Shown here: in pieces, positions 26,070 through 34,793 of the stretch
How the letters are laid out: each line of letters starts with the position of its first letter
Numbering within the stretch: the first letter of the stretch is position 1
DNA from: Vibrio sp. AND4
Lineage (GTDB): Bacteria > Pseudomonadota > Gammaproteobacteria > Enterobacterales > Vibrionaceae
Direction of reading: 5' to 3'
DNA length: 64,000 nucleotides
Assembly: GCF_000171815.1 (NCBI RefSeq)
Contig: NZ_ABGR01000001.1
Span: forward strand, 496,001-560,000
Position numbers and translations under genes: made by a program
Notes under the pieces: generated by a model
Told to the model about the DNA's origin: nothing
What the model saw: only the letters and a program-made list of their open reading frames with translations
Database searches by the model: none

Positions 26070-27056
26070 ATGAGATATCAATCCGGCAAATCAATGCCAA
26101 AAGAAAGAGTAGAAACCTCAAGAGAGCGAGCTGCACGTCAACGTCAAGAACGTAGGGATGAATTAACCTATTCAGAAAATGATTACAGAAGATATGCCGA
26201 CAATCGAGAAAGGGTGCAGCGGCAAAGACAAGAGATGGGGTTCGGGCAAACCTCTCAGGGCTTACATACGCCTCAATTACAAAGTGACCCTATCACTTTC
26301 CCGCAAAGTTTCACCCAGGCACCGAGCGCCAGTTTTACTGAGGATGAGTTAGACTTCTTAGACCATCTTGCTGATGATATGACCGCTGGTGAAAGTCATA
26401 CGGCGGGGTACCCACCGCCATCAGATAATGAGTTTATGTTTAGCGATGCCGATATGGAAGCATTGTCGAATATTGCAGATGAGCTGACCACAGCATTGAC
26501 TTCCGATGAAGAGGGTAATGAGTTTACCTTTAGTGAGGACGACATGACGGCTTATCGAGAAAACTTATTTCCAACTTTTACAAATCATGCCTCAAGCTTT
26601 TCATTAGACAGCAGTAACCTACCGACATTGCCAATGGGAAGGGGGCTTGCCGATTGTGGACAGTACGCGTCTGGGATCAGTGGTGGCGATTACCGAGTAG
26701 GAACAACGGGTTTAGATAACAGTGTGTCTCCACTCAACTATGTGACACCGCATATGTTCGAACGGACGTTTGCATTAACCAGAGAGCAATTTATTACCAG
26801 TGCAGCTCCGCCCAAGGCGCAAGGGATTGCTTTTCTCGTTGAATCGACGGGCGTCTTTCACTATGGGAAGCTCAACTTAGATGGCAGCGTGTCTCAAACC
26901 GATGCAAACTCGTTTGGTTTTTTTAATAGCCAACGTGAGCGTTTCCAACGAAGCACGATGGATGTGGTTACGTTCGAAAACAAAGAAGCCTTTGCTCTTT
27001 ACTGTGACATTATCTATGGAGACGCGGGCGTGTATTTCTACGTTTACTTCAACTGA
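26070..27056 (+). CDS. Uncharacterised protein with short acidic repeats
   Basis: 328 residues from the ATG at 26070 (MRYQSGKSMPKERVE). Residues about 10-55 are very basic and Arg/Gln-rich; residues 32-165 hold four related motifs: LTYSENDYRRYADN (32-45), FTEDELDFLDHLADDMT (89-105), FSDADMEALSNIADELT (124-140) and FTFSEDDMTAYREN (152-165). From about 200 on there is a compact, aromatic-rich globular part (MFERTFALTREQFI...VYFYVYFN). No signal peptide or membrane segment. The layout, a disordered head with helical repeats and a folded tail, is typical of secreted effectors, but nothing nearby proves that. Start uncertain. Confidence 0.65.
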   Translation: MRYQSGKSMPKERVETSRERAARQRQERRDELTYSENDYRRYADNRERVQRQRQEMGFGQTSQGLHTPQLQSDPITFPQSFTQAPSASFTEDELDFLDHLADDMTAGESHTAGYPPPSDNEFMFSDADMEALSNIADELTTALTSDEEGNEFTFSEDDMTAYRENLFPTFTNHASSFSLDSSNLPTLPMGRGLADCGQYASGISGGDYRVGTTGLDNSVSPLNYVTPHMFERTFALTREQFITSAAPPKAQGIAFLVESTGVFHYGKLNLDGSVSQTDANSFGFFNSQRERFQRSTMDVVTFENKEAFALYCDIIYGDAGVYFYVYFN

Positions 27057-27235
27057 TTCGAGGTTAATTGTGTCGCGAGTGCGGTGCTAGAGGATTGATG
27101 TTTGGTTTAAAGTCTCCACAGCTTGAGTCGCGACAAGCGCATGTTCTTAGCGTGGTTTTGTTAAATATGTGACAAATGCCATTTTGGTGGTTAGTGTTAT
27201 TAAGAGAGTCGTTTTAGCTTGGGAGGGCGTTCGAT

Positions 27236-28297
27236 ATGGTCAACCGCATCGGTCACATCGATGTCGCTAAGGGGATCTCGATTACTTTAGTGGTTCTACT
27301 TCATAGTCGGCTCTCCCACCATTTTGAAGAAGCGTTAATGCCGATGTCGCTGTTTAGAATGCCGCTGTTTTTCTTTCTTTCTGGTGTTTTTTTCTCTTAC
27401 TCACAGCCTGCTACTTCCTTTGTTTTAAAAAAAGGCGAAGCACTACTCAAACCTTATTTTTTGGTGCTACTTACCGCGTGGTTAGTCAGTTCGTGGTTCA
27501 ATCAAGATCTGCTACTATGGCAGCTCAAAGGGATTTTCTATGCCAATGGCCACACGATCGAATGGACACCGCTTTGGTTTTTGCCGCATCTATTCGCAGT
27601 GCACTGTTTTGTTTATTTTTTATTTCGGTTTGGCAAATTTGGTGTTTTGCCTCACTTTTTGCAGTGGTTGTGTGTTGGTGGGATGTTTGTCGTTGGGCTT
27701 TTTATCTTACAACTGTTTTGGCAAATTGAGTTCGTTACCTTTGAGAGAGCGTTCTATCTTCAGGGGTTACCGTATTCCCTTGATCTCTTGCTGGTCACTT
27801 CAGCGTTTTTTATTGCAGGCTATCAATTAAAAACCGTGGTTTGCGCCTTTAAACCCAGCCTACCTCTCGCAATAGCATGCGTATTGGTGTTTAGCTTCGT
27901 GATTTACTTTACTGACGCTCACATTGATTTTAATTACCGCAAATTTGTTGCTCCTTCAGCAGCGCTTCTTGCCGCTACTGCCGGGATCTACTTAGTGCTC
28001 GCGTTTTCATGGTGGATAGTCCATTTTAAACTCGGCGTTGGTGTTCTAAGAACGCTTGGTAGTGCCAGTTTGTATATTTTATTGTTTCATTACTGGATTG
28101 ACCACGCCCTGTATGACTTGGGAAAAGGGCGGTTTTACAATAACTTGTTGGTTTTATCATGCATCACTTTTATGGCCAGTTTAGCGTTGCCGTTAGTCAT
28201 TAAGTGGGGGGCAGAGCGTAACAACCTGCTGGCACTGTATTTTTTGCCGTTTAAAACAAACCCCTGCTTAGAGTGGTTGAGGCAAGGTAAAAAATAA
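27236..28297 (+). CDS. Acyltransferase 3 family membrane protein
   Basis: 353 residues with about ten membrane helices and the family start RIGHIDVAKGISITLVVLLH, including the Asp and catalytic-type His (LLHSR), followed by FRMPLFFFLSGVFF. Such enzymes O-acetylate cell-surface sugars or glycans at the inner membrane. GGGAGG lies upstream of the ATG. The substrate is unknown; it is not inside a polysaccharide cluster. Confidence 0.87.
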   Translation: MVNRIGHIDVAKGISITLVVLLHSRLSHHFEEALMPMSLFRMPLFFFLSGVFFSYSQPATSFVLKKGEALLKPYFLVLLTAWLVSSWFNQDLLLWQLKGIFYANGHTIEWTPLWFLPHLFAVHCFVYFLFRFGKFGVLPHFLQWLCVGGMFVVGLFILQLFWQIEFVTFERAFYLQGLPYSLDLLLVTSAFFIAGYQLKTVVCAFKPSLPLAIACVLVFSFVIYFTDAHIDFNYRKFVAPSAALLAATAGIYLVLAFSWWIVHFKLGVGVLRTLGSASLYILLFHYWIDHALYDLGKGRFYNNLLVLSCITFMASLALPLVIKWGAERNNLLALYFLPFKTNPCLEWLRQGKK

Positions 28298-28503
28298 GTG
28301 CAGGGTTATTTTGCCGAGGTATTTTGCTGGAATGGTTATTGGCAACAGTGGATATAATGAAACCTGTAACTTAAACGAAGTGAAATCTAGTCATCGCGTA
28401 GTAATTTTTGAAAGATACAGCAAAAAATGCAATGAACCACTTGCTAATATGCATTCTGTTTAATAACATCTTGGTTACATCATATTCACAGAGTGTAATA
28501 CAA

Positions 28504-28875
28504 ATGCAAATAGCAAAGGTCACCATACTCGCGGCACTTTTTACCTCCGCCACAGTTCACGCAAATGCGGATACCGTTAATCTTGTTCAAGCATCTAAAG
28601 AAGTCAGACTGCTGTCAGAATGTGCAAGCGAGCTCGCAACCATTTCAACCCGCGAATCTTGGGTCGGCAGTATTGAAAAAGTGGGCGTTGAAGATGGCCA
28701 AAGTTCTTACAGCTATACATACAATATTTACCGAATTTACGGTCTTGGCAACACAGTGAAGTTGGGCAGTGTTACCGTAGGTAAAGTATACATCCCGAAC
28801 CCACCGGCAGATTCTTCTTCATTTGCCACCTACTGTTCAGCAGAAACCAGCGAACTACCGATCCCACCTTATTAA
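28504..28875 (+). CDS. Small periplasmic protein, unknown
   Basis: The ATG at 28504 gives 123 residues with a clear signal peptide (MQIAKVTILAALFTSATVHANA). The mature part has two cysteines (SECASEL and TYCSAETS) that could form a disulfide and a Tyr/Ser-rich centre (QSSYSYTYNIYRIYG). An upstream start at 28408 would bury the signal peptide and is less likely. No family recognised. It marks the right edge of the ordinary chromosomal region. Confidence 0.6.
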   Translation: MQIAKVTILAALFTSATVHANADTVNLVQASKEVRLLSECASELATISTRESWVGSIEKVGVEDGQSSYSYTYNIYRIYGLGNTVKLGSVTVGKVYIPNPPADSSSFATYCSAETSELPIPPY

Positions 28876-29008
28876 GTTATCAATATCATTTGATAATGTA
28901 GATATAGCAACTGCAACAGTGACGAATAAAACGCAACAAACATTTTAGCTAAGAGCTTGGGCATAAGCTCTTAGCTGATTTTTACTATCGGATCACTGAT
29001 GAACACTT

Positions 29009-29494
29009 CTAAGTGGTCATGTTACTCTTAACGGCATCAAATGTGACTCTATCTGCGTCCAGCTTTTCTCCGACATAAACAAGCACTTCTCGAGCACCGC
29101 ACCCCAAAGCAAGCTCCCTTAACACTCTCTCTTCAACGTTTGTTAAGCCACCCTCAGTTTTTTCTAATTGGTGCATGATGATGCGAGGAGAGAGTTTGAA
29201 TAATTTTGATTTTTGTCTTTCATATAAACCGTGTTGGAGCAATTTCTCAGCAACATAAAAGTCAGCAACAAAAGAACGAGGGTGAGAAAACGGATTAATA
29301 ACTTGGTTAACCGTTCCTAATTTCAACTTAGCCTCTGAGCCAATACTTTTAACCACAGTGTTTTTACCAGAGCTTTCCACTTCTAAATAAGGCTCACACT
29401 CAAACGTTGGTCCATTCCCTAACGTTTTGATGCTTATCTTACTTTCACTCAGCTCCACCAATAAATCATGAGAAGATCGCCACTTATTTAACAT
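29009..29494 (-). CDS. MreB-like partial-domain protein
   Basis: 161 residues resembling the first third of the actin homologue MreB: an N-terminal beta unit (HDLLVELSESKISIKTLG), a FVADFYVAEKLLQHGL block matching the MreB VADFxVTEKMLQHF helix, then PRIIMHQLE and VEERVLRELALGCGAREVLVY, matching the ERRAIRESAxxAGAREVFLI region. It stops before the second phosphate loop and so cannot be a complete ATPase. Short stand-alone MreB-like proteins are known in enterobacteria and vibrios with no assigned role. Same strand as the GFA gene, 30 bases apart. Confidence 0.65.
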   Translation of the reverse strand: MLNKWRSSHDLLVELSESKISIKTLGNGPTFECEPYLEVESSGKNTVVKSIGSEAKLKLGTVNQVINPFSHPRSFVADFYVAEKLLQHGLYERQKSKLFKLSPRIIMHQLEKTEGGLTNVEERVLRELALGCGAREVLVYVGEKLDADRVTFDAVKSNMTT

Positions 29495-29523
29495 GTCTAT
29501 TTTCCTTACTCTTTTCTGAGTGA

Positions 29524-29925
29524 CTAAACTGGACCATTTTCGAACTGTTTGAGGTCATCTGATATATCATTCCACGGTGCTTTTGAGTCTGTAAAAATAT
29601 GAAAGCTCGGTTTATGAGTGGGTGTATCATCCAAAATTCCTAACCGGATATTATGTTTGCCCGTTTTCAATTTTCGAGAAAACAGACTAGAACCACAAAT
29701 TCTACAGAAAGCCAATTCTGTTTCTTCACTTTTCTCATAGATACTTACGAACTCTTCACCTGACGTAAAAGTAAACTTTTCGGAGCTTAGCCCGCCAACA
29801 GAAGAGTAATCAGAACCGGTAAACTTCCTGCATTCAGAACAATGGCAGTTCCCAAGATAATCAAACTCGTCTGGAACTTCGATTTGTACTCTGCGACAAA
29901 GGCATGAACCGCTTAACTGTCTCAT
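29524..29925 (-). CDS. GFA-family zinc protein (CENP-V/Gfa fold)
   Basis: 133 residues. The zinc ligands of the GFA family are present: SCLCRR near residue 8, NCHCSECRKFTGSDYSSVGG and FCRICGSSLFSR. The name comes from an enzyme once thought to activate glutathione with formaldehyde; most bacterial members have no known substrate. SD GAGGAAG precedes the ATG. It lies in the accessory region downstream of the YcxB-like gene. Confidence 0.85.
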   Translation of the reverse strand: MRQLSGSCLCRRVQIEVPDEFDYLGNCHCSECRKFTGSDYSSVGGLSSEKFTFTSGEEFVSIYEKSEETELAFCRICGSSLFSRKLKTGKHNIRLGILDDTPTHKPSFHIFTDSKAPWNDISDDLKQFENGPV

Positions 29926-29961
29926 ATTGACTTCCTCTAGTGGTACACTTTAAGCTTGTTA

Positions 29962-30492
29962 TTAAGCATATTTCCCAATTAACATTTTAAATTCTTCTTT
30001 TTCACTAAGAGAATCGAAGGTATCAGAGGGAATTATGATTGCAGCATTTTTATCTACAAAAATATAAATATCCCCTTTGTTCTCTTCTATTGCTTCAACA
30101 GCTTCCCACTTAATAAAACAACTTCCAAATGCATTTACTTCATGAATCCCTTTTTCTGTAAATTCGATGCTTTTTTCACCTATAATAATACCATTTTCGT
30201 TTGGAACGAATGATTTTTTGATTCGTATTGAGTTTAAAACTAACAATCCCGAAAAGATGATAAATGGAATAGCAGTTGCTAAAGATGTTTGCCAATGAAA
30301 ATCAGAAAAGCCGGTTCTTCCAATAGTTTGAAAAGCTGACATTAAAGCAACAGTAGTAAAAAGCGAGGCGACAACCCCTTTTGTAAAATTTCCATTTGTA
30401 CTTTTTTTACTCAGTCGATTTTGTGCAAATTTGATGTAATCTAAATAGTTATTTTTAGATATTTTAATTGATTTTCTCATGTTAGATTCCAT
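29962..30492 (-). CDS. YcxB-like membrane protein
   Basis: 176 residues from the ATG at 30492 (MESNMRKSIKISKNN), or 172 from the ATG at 30480. Two hydrophobic segments (FTKGVVASLFTTVALMSAF and LATAIPFIIFSGLLVLN) precede a YcxB-type C-terminal domain (GIHEVNAFGSCFIKWEAVEAI, IYIFVDKNAAIIIPSDTF). A longer reading frame up to 30684 is translation of an attC-like repeat and is not expected to be coding. Probably an integron-type cassette gene. Function unknown. Confidence 0.75.
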   Translation of the reverse strand: MESNMRKSIKISKNNYLDYIKFAQNRLSKKSTNGNFTKGVVASLFTTVALMSAFQTIGRTGFSDFHWQTSLATAIPFIIFSGLLVLNSIRIKKSFVPNENGIIIGEKSIEFTEKGIHEVNAFGSCFIKWEAVEAIEENKGDIYIFVDKNAAIIIPSDTFDSLSEKEEFKMLIGKYA

Positions 30493-30496
30493 ATGT

Positions 30497-30565
30497 TTAT
30501 AACGCTTCTGATACGGTGATGTTCCGTAATTTTGAGGTGAATAATGCCGCTTTTCTTTTTTATTA
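30497..30565 (-). repeat. attC right-half element (copy A)
   Basis: On the minus strand: AAGCGGCATTATTCACCTC, then AAAATTACGGAACATCACCG and TATCAGAAGCGTTATAAAC. It is the most diverged copy of the element seen at 34794, 36312, 38976, 39718 and 41061, and lies directly upstream of the YcxB-like gene. A degenerate left half may lie near 30690. Confidence 0.55.
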
Positions 30566-30698
30566 AACTGCAAATCAATAGCTTGGCGTGAAAAAGGGAG
30601 TAGGGTGTTCTGAGCTGTACAATTTAGGCTGTTGGTGGATTCAATCAACAATTTACGCGGTGAGATTAATGCTTTACAAATCATTTTTGTAAATTGTT

Positions 30699-31094
30699 CT
30701 ATATTAAATATACACCTGATTCCTGTGCGTACTTGGCTATAGTTTTTAAAATATTTTCATCCGAGAAATACAAGTCATGAGTGAAGTCGTAACGCTCAAA
30801 ATACACAATTTCTAGTTCAGGTATCACAAACTTAAACCTTCCTTTATCTGAAACTCTGTAATCAGAGGGTAGGAGTGTTTTCTCCCGAGATCCAACCGAC
30901 GTAAATTTCCTGTAAGTATTTCTGTTTTTATCGACAAATTCAACATCTTTTAATGGTTCATATTTCCATTTTGACAATGCTTGTATCGATTCGTTTTCAA
31001 AGATCCCTTTTGGGGAGAAGTAGATTACAAAAATATCAGTCACATCTCTTTGCTTGTTGTCGTTAACCTTGATGAGTACATACCGTCTGCTCAA
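30699..31094 (-). CDS. Small protein with TonB-C-terminus-like segment
   Basis: 131 residues, MSRRYVLIKVNDNKQRDV at the start. The stretch FVIYFSPKGIFENESIQAL followed by SKWKYEPL resembles the beta-alpha-beta C-terminal fold of TonB (the conserved W-K-Y/F-x-P). No membrane anchor is present, so it is not a complete TonB. It overlaps the end of the upstream lipoprotein gene by 32 bases. Start site uncertain. Accessory, AT-rich gene. Confidence 0.5.
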   Translation of the reverse strand: MSRRYVLIKVNDNKQRDVTDIFVIYFSPKGIFENESIQALSKWKYEPLKDVEFVDKNRNTYRKFTSVGSREKTLLPSDYRVSDKGRFKFVIPELEIVYFERYDFTHDLYFSDENILKTIAKYAQESGVYLI

Positions 31095-31638
31095 TGTGTT
31101 TTTCAGTTGGGAGTATACGAAAACTGGAAAGTATTAAATCAAAACCGCTTGAAACTAAGTGTCTATCTTCTTTAGGTACTTGACCGGAAAGGTAGGCAGT
31201 CTTAATTTCATTCGATATCTTATAGGTTTCAATAATTGAAGTAATGTCGATTCCAAATGTCCTATAGTCAAGTTCGTAGGTTAAACCAGATAAAATCGAG
31301 TTTCCTATGTTTTTTTTCGAGCCTCTTATTAACTCAGGATATTCAACATCAAAAAATTTTGGTACTGTTCCTAAAAGATATTCTATGTCTAACTTAACGA
31401 ACTCCTTTAATTTAAAAGAATCTTCATGATTGTAAATCTCGATTCTCATTATTCCGCTTCCAGGCGACTCGACAAAGATAAACCTAAAATCTTCCGTTTC
31501 AGAATCCTCAGTTACCTCCCAATTACCTGGGTATTTAAAAGTGACTTTATTATTCGAATATTCTTTAGTATTTTCTAAGTCAGCACCTCTTTCGCAGGAC
31601 ATTAGAAAAAACGATAGGATGATTATTAAAAACTTCAT
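31063..31638 (-). CDS. Putative lipoprotein, PsbP/DcrB-like fold possible
   Basis: The ATG at 31638 gives 191 residues with a lipoprotein signal (MKFLIIILSFFLMSCERG, acceptor Cys at 15). The mature region (VTFKYPGNWEVTEDSE, then GIMRIEIYNHE) resembles the PsbP/DcrB pattern F-x-P-x-x-W. A longer frame to 31812 would precede the signal peptide and is rejected. AT-rich accessory gene, overlapped by the next gene downstream. Function unknown. Confidence 0.65.
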   Translation of the reverse strand: MKFLIIILSFFLMSCERGADLENTKEYSNNKVTFKYPGNWEVTEDSETEDFRFIFVESPGSGIMRIEIYNHEDSFKLKEFVKLDIEYLLGTVPKFFDVEYPELIRGSKKNIGNSILSGLTYELDYRTFGIDITSIIETYKISNEIKTAYLSGQVPKEDRHLVSSGFDLILSSFRILPTEKHIEQTVCTHQG

Positions 31639-31950
31639 TTTTACTTTTTTCTCTAAAAGCTTACTACCATCTTGTTTAGGTGGCAGGACCAAATCTACAT
31701 TCCATCGTAATTGCTTAGAGCAATGTATGGTCAGCATGTGTTGTGATCTCATGCCTGATTCTGAACACTCTTGCACAGCATATGCCGTGATGACAGTTTG
31801 CGATGGCCGCAAAGCCCTTTTTTTGTGTTTTTTGCTTACTCACTATTTTTGAGTTGATAACTCAAGTTTATTTAAAAGTGTGAATCAATCAAAACTACGT
31901 ATTTTGGGGTGGTTTGAAGGGTAGAATAGGGCAATGTACTTTCTAATACA
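31639..31950. other. Non-coding spacer in the accessory array
   Basis: No supported gene. It contains GCCGCAAAGCCCTTTTTTT near 31807-31826, a poly-T tract after a weak stem, and the sequence GGGTAGAATAGGGCAAT near 31919 that recurs at 35025 and 41475 next to phnA remnants. Confidence 0.4.
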
Positions 31951-32095
31951 AAAAAGCGCTCGAAAAATGTGAGTGTCTCTCTCAATTTTTTACTGCAAGC
32001 ATTTATTACGTTTTACGATAGTTTTCAGTGTTAACTTACATTGACTGACCGCCATTTATTTACTCTTCTTACATATACATCATGTCAAAGGGGGG
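31951..32095 (-). pseudogene. phnA 3'-end remnant, copy 1 (terminator plus scraps)
   Basis: On the minus strand this holds the same hairpin terminator that follows the phnA-like gene at 41574 (GAGTGT...CGAGCGCTTTTTT, plus-strand 31955-31990) and short matches to its coding region: CATTGACTGACCGCCATTT (near 32040) and ACATCATGTCAA (near 32083), which in the 41574 copy are 180 bases apart. So most of the gene has been deleted. Confidence 0.6.
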
Positions 32096-32099
32096 ATTA

Positions 32100-32435
32100 T
32101 CAATCAACAAACATGTCGTTAAAATACCAAGCGTAGCGAATTTCTCTTGAAAAATTGTCTATGAGATATTCTTTCGCACTAGATGTTTTTTTGTGTTTTT
32201 TATACTGGTTGCTTTGTAATATCCAATCGCTTCCGGCAAGCAATAAAGCTCCAACGAACGCAAATACGTAAAGCCGGAACGAAATAAAAGGCGACAAGTT
32301 CAAGTAAAAGTCATTTTGAATAAATGTATTAACAAAGACAAATGTTACACTTGAGGGTAAGCCATGAGTAACAAAGTGCTTAAGAAAGCCTGCTTTTTGA
32401 ATTTTTAGCCATTGAACTTGTTTTCTTCGTTCCAT
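32100..32435 (-). CDS. Small two-helix membrane protein (cassette)
   Basis: 111 residues, MERRKQVQWLKIQKAGF start, two hydrophobic segments (about 28-45 and 52-70) and a charged tail ending NDMFVD. No family recognised. The stop lies immediately beside a phnA remnant, so the natural C-terminus may have been replaced. Between it and the Imm49-like gene upstream there is no attC site, so both could belong to one cassette. Confidence 0.6.
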   Translation of the reverse strand: MERRKQVQWLKIQKAGFLKHFVTHGLPSSVTFVFVNTFIQNDFYLNLSPFISFRLYVFAFVGALLLAGSDWILQSNQYKKHKKTSSAKEYLIDNFSREIRYAWYFNDMFVD

Positions 32436-32501
32436 CTATTCCACTCTATTTTACGTTTTGCATTATGAGTCATCATGTTACAGTGTGAGTATACAAACTA
32501 A

Positions 32502-33407
32502 CTAGTCTTTGTACTTATCCAAAAAGCTATAGCTCGGCTCTGGCATATTACGGGTATAGAAGGCTTCTGGAACATAGTCTGTTTCAAATCTCAAGCGAAA
32601 GCTGTATTTCTGGTAAGCGAGCTTTGCCAATGCCAGAAGGGGCATAGAAAAATATCCAACACGCTCTTCCTTTAACTTTTTTTGGCTCCAATACTTGTGG
32701 TGTCCTTTTATCGCTTCATACATCGCTTGTTGATATTCCACTTCACCACAACCTGATTGATTTAGGACTTTAGTCATCACATTTATGGTTGGCAAATCGA
32801 CAAGGTTAGCGTGTTCAAAGGCTAAGCCCTCAAGATATTCAGGCGTACTCACATCAATAAACTTCTGAATTAACGACTTAACGTCACCAGATTTTATTCC
32901 TAGCATAACCATCTGGATCTCAAAGAAGGTACGAGACCGAACATTGTACCACTCAGTGTTTGGGTGGTCGGCTAAGTTGGCAAGATATTCGATGTCACTC
33001 ACTTGCTCACAGAATAACGATAGCCAACTTAAATAGGTCAGATATAGCGCGCCTTCAAGACCGTTGTATTCTTCTTTCTTTGTTTCTAAGGTCACCTCTG
33101 CTTTGGGAAGCACCACCGAAATCGTCTCCCCATCACTCAATAGCTGTGACTGTACTAATTTAATATCAAAGTACTGATGCATATCCATCGCTCTTAGACT
33201 GGATTCAATGTCACCAGCATTATGGTACAGGCTACTTATGAGATAAAGCCCTGAAAGGCTCACGTCATATAAATCGACTTTCCCACTTTTATAATAAAAA
33301 TCAAAATCATCAAGCAAGCGCTTACATTTCATTCCATACGGATTAGAAAGTCTCTTTAGGTAGTCTCCATGGCATGGTATTGGTTTGAATTGTTCTTTTG
33401 AGGACAT
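32502..33407 (-). CDS. Immunity 49 (Imm49)-like protein, paralogue 1
   Basis: 301 residues, all-alpha. The C-terminal block HHKYWSQKKLKEERVGYFSM, then PLLALAKLAYQKY and ETDYVPEAFY matches the Imm49 pattern (a YW pair, a LPLLALAxLAY helix and a SDYLP motif). Imm49 proteins are predicted immunity factors against polymorphic or type VI secreted toxins. A short attC remnant lies upstream, showing it is a cassette. About 80 percent identical by eye to the 36373 gene. No cognate toxin is present, so it may be an orphan immunity gene. Confidence 0.65.
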   Translation of the reverse strand: MSSKEQFKPIPCHGDYLKRLSNPYGMKCKRLLDDFDFYYKSGKVDLYDVSLSGLYLISSLYHNAGDIESSLRAMDMHQYFDIKLVQSQLLSDGETISVVLPKAEVTLETKKEEYNGLEGALYLTYLSWLSLFCEQVSDIEYLANLADHPNTEWYNVRSRTFFEIQMVMLGIKSGDVKSLIQKFIDVSTPEYLEGLAFEHANLVDLPTINVMTKVLNQSGCGEVEYQQAMYEAIKGHHKYWSQKKLKEERVGYFSMPLLALAKLAYQKYSFRLRFETDYVPEAFYTRNMPEPSYSFLDKYKD

Positions 33408-33445
33408 AAAATTTTTTCTCTGATTTGAATTGGATTGAAGGGGGT

Positions 33446-33488
33446 AGTTAATGCCTTGCGTCGCTAGTCATACTTAAATAATTTGTTA
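33446..33488 (-). repeat. attC site, internally deleted
   Basis: Minus strand reads TAACAAATTATTTAAGTATG ... CAAGGCATTAAC: both outer ends of a VCR-type attC are present but the middle is missing, leaving about 43 instead of 120 bases. It separates the 33498 gene from the Imm49-like gene. Confidence 0.6.
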
Positions 33489-33497
33489 GAAGTTCGC

Positions 33498-33950
33498 TTA
33501 TTTAGAGCTCTGACTTTCCCTTTTCGCATCATGCGGAAAACAGTTTGTATACGCACGAGCAACATGACTTTTGCCTTTGTCATCTATGACCTCGCAAACT
33601 AAATTGCACGGATTTCCCAATGCGCTTCGCCAATGATGATGACGTTCCTCATAATCGGCTTCAAATTCAACGTAAATGTAGGCAGAGTTAACCCATTCAA
33701 ACGGTATAGAATGGATTGTAAGTAACCTTTCGAACATTTTGGAATAGCGCTTTGTCATGAGGCCAAAGTCCGGATAATATGGTTCAATCTGTTGGGAGCA
33801 AAGGTCTATAGAAACGCACTTGCTTTGAAGGTGATCGACGAACAGGTACAGTTTACCGATTCCCCAATAGCCATCGACATCATTATTTCTACTTCGAAAC
33901 GAACCAATAATACCGCTTGCGATACTAACGAGCTCTCTCCTGCGGCCCAT
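33498..33950 (-). CDS. Cassette-encoded hypothetical protein
   Basis: 150 residues from the ATG at 33950 (MGRRRELVSIASGIIGSF). A longer frame to 34055 runs through the preceding attC site and is not expected to be translated. Mixed alpha/beta, soluble; features include YWGIGKLYLFVDHL and a His-rich loop EERHHHWRSALG. No family recognised. Flanked by attC sites on both sides, a complete single-gene cassette. Confidence 0.65.
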   Translation of the reverse strand: MGRRRELVSIASGIIGSFRSRNNDVDGYWGIGKLYLFVDHLQSKCVSIDLCSQQIEPYYPDFGLMTKRYSKMFERLLTIHSIPFEWVNSAYIYVEFEADYEERHHHWRSALGNPCNLVCEVIDDKGKSHVARAYTNCFPHDAKRESQSSK

Positions 33951-33967
33951 ATTTATACCTAAAACTT

Positions 33968-34087
33968 TTAACGTTCGATTAAGAGGTGAGCCACGCAATA
34001 AAAAATCACCGCACAACACCCTAAACAACAAAACCCAACGCTTAAGAAATACCACGTGTTGTGAATCTCTCTTGAGCAGTTTGTTCT
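33968..34087 (-). repeat. attC site (VCR/VPR type)
   Basis: About 120 bases on the minus strand: AACAAACTGCTCAAGAGAG at one end, ACACGTGGTATTTCTTAAGC in the arm, and GGCTCACCTCTTAATCGAAC then GTTAAA at the other. Ends are complementary, as expected for a folded single-strand recombination site. Confidence 0.85.
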
Positions 34088-34115
34088 GTGTGCCATGCAG
34101 TGATAATGGATTGGC

Positions 34116-34436
34116 TTAGCCTTCGTGATTTAAGTTTGACGTAATAATTCCAGTCGCCAGTAGCTTAAAATACACAACCTCAAAGAGCAGCCCTAAAGCA
34201 AGCATTACGACGAGTATAAAAGAGCCTGAATTTGTGTTGCCTGCCTCTGAATAAGGAAACGGCAACGACAAGAGCGCCGCAAGTAGAGCTAGATAGATAA
34301 CTGAGGTTATAGCTAACGTGATATAGCTAGACTTAATGCGTTCATTACAGCCACTGCATTTTATACTTGCTGGATTAAAACCTTTAAGAACATCTATAAA
34401 CTTAAAGCTTGTTTCGCAATGACCACACTTACTCAT
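34116..34436 (-). CDS. Zinc-ribbon membrane protein (cassette)
   Basis: 106 residues: an N-terminal zinc ribbon (CGHC at 4-7 and CSGC at 27-30) followed by two membrane helices (about 38-58 and 70-90). Similar small CxxC-plus-membrane proteins are frequent integron cassettes. Upstream is another membrane protein gene without an attC between them, so the two may share a cassette. Function unknown. Confidence 0.7.
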   Translation of the reverse strand: MSKCGHCETSFKFIDVLKGFNPASIKCSGCNERIKSSYITLAITSVIYLALLAALLSLPFPYSEAGNTNSGSFILVVMLALGLLFEVVYFKLLATGIITSNLNHEG

Positions 34437-34503
34437 TCGTTCTGTCCTTTACTTTTGTTGCTCAAAACTGAGCTGACTTCACATCATATTTTTATATGAT
34501 TAT

Positions 34504-34731
34504 TTACGATTCTTCAGTCGAAACTTTGCTATCTTTGGTCTCTTTATTTTCCATTTTAGAAGCTAGGTTTATAATGAAACCGCCAAGGCCCATTTCAATA
34601 AATGATGAGTATTTCCACAATAAATCTGGTAACTCGATTCCAATGAATCCACCCCACAAATCAAAACCTGTATAGCTTCCTATTAAGTCAATAAGACCAA
34701 AAGCTATAATTAACATTCCTAAATACTTCAT
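34504..34731 (-). CDS. Small membrane protein (cassette)
   Basis: 75 residues with two hydrophobic segments (MLIIAFGLIDLIGSY and a second near 45-58, IEMGLGGFIINLA) and a charged tail (MENKETKDSKVSTEES). GGAAG precedes the ATG on the minus strand. No family recognised. Its upstream DNA is the attC-like repeat copy at 34794. Confidence 0.6.
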   Translation of the reverse strand: MKYLGMLIIAFGLIDLIGSYTGFDLWGGFIGIELPDLLWKYSSFIEMGLGGFIINLASKMENKETKDSKVSTEES

Positions 34732-34793
34732 AACACTTCCTCATAACATCATTAGTAAAATTTAAACATTGCTCAACTACTTACTCTAAGCAT

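Noticed and set aside
29962..30684. Longer 240-residue version of the YcxB-like protein
   Set aside because: The first 64 residues are translation of an attC-like repeat; the ATG at 30492 gives the natural start.
33951..34055. N-terminal extension of the 33498 cassette gene
   Set aside because: It reads through a full attC site; cassette genes normally start after the attC core.
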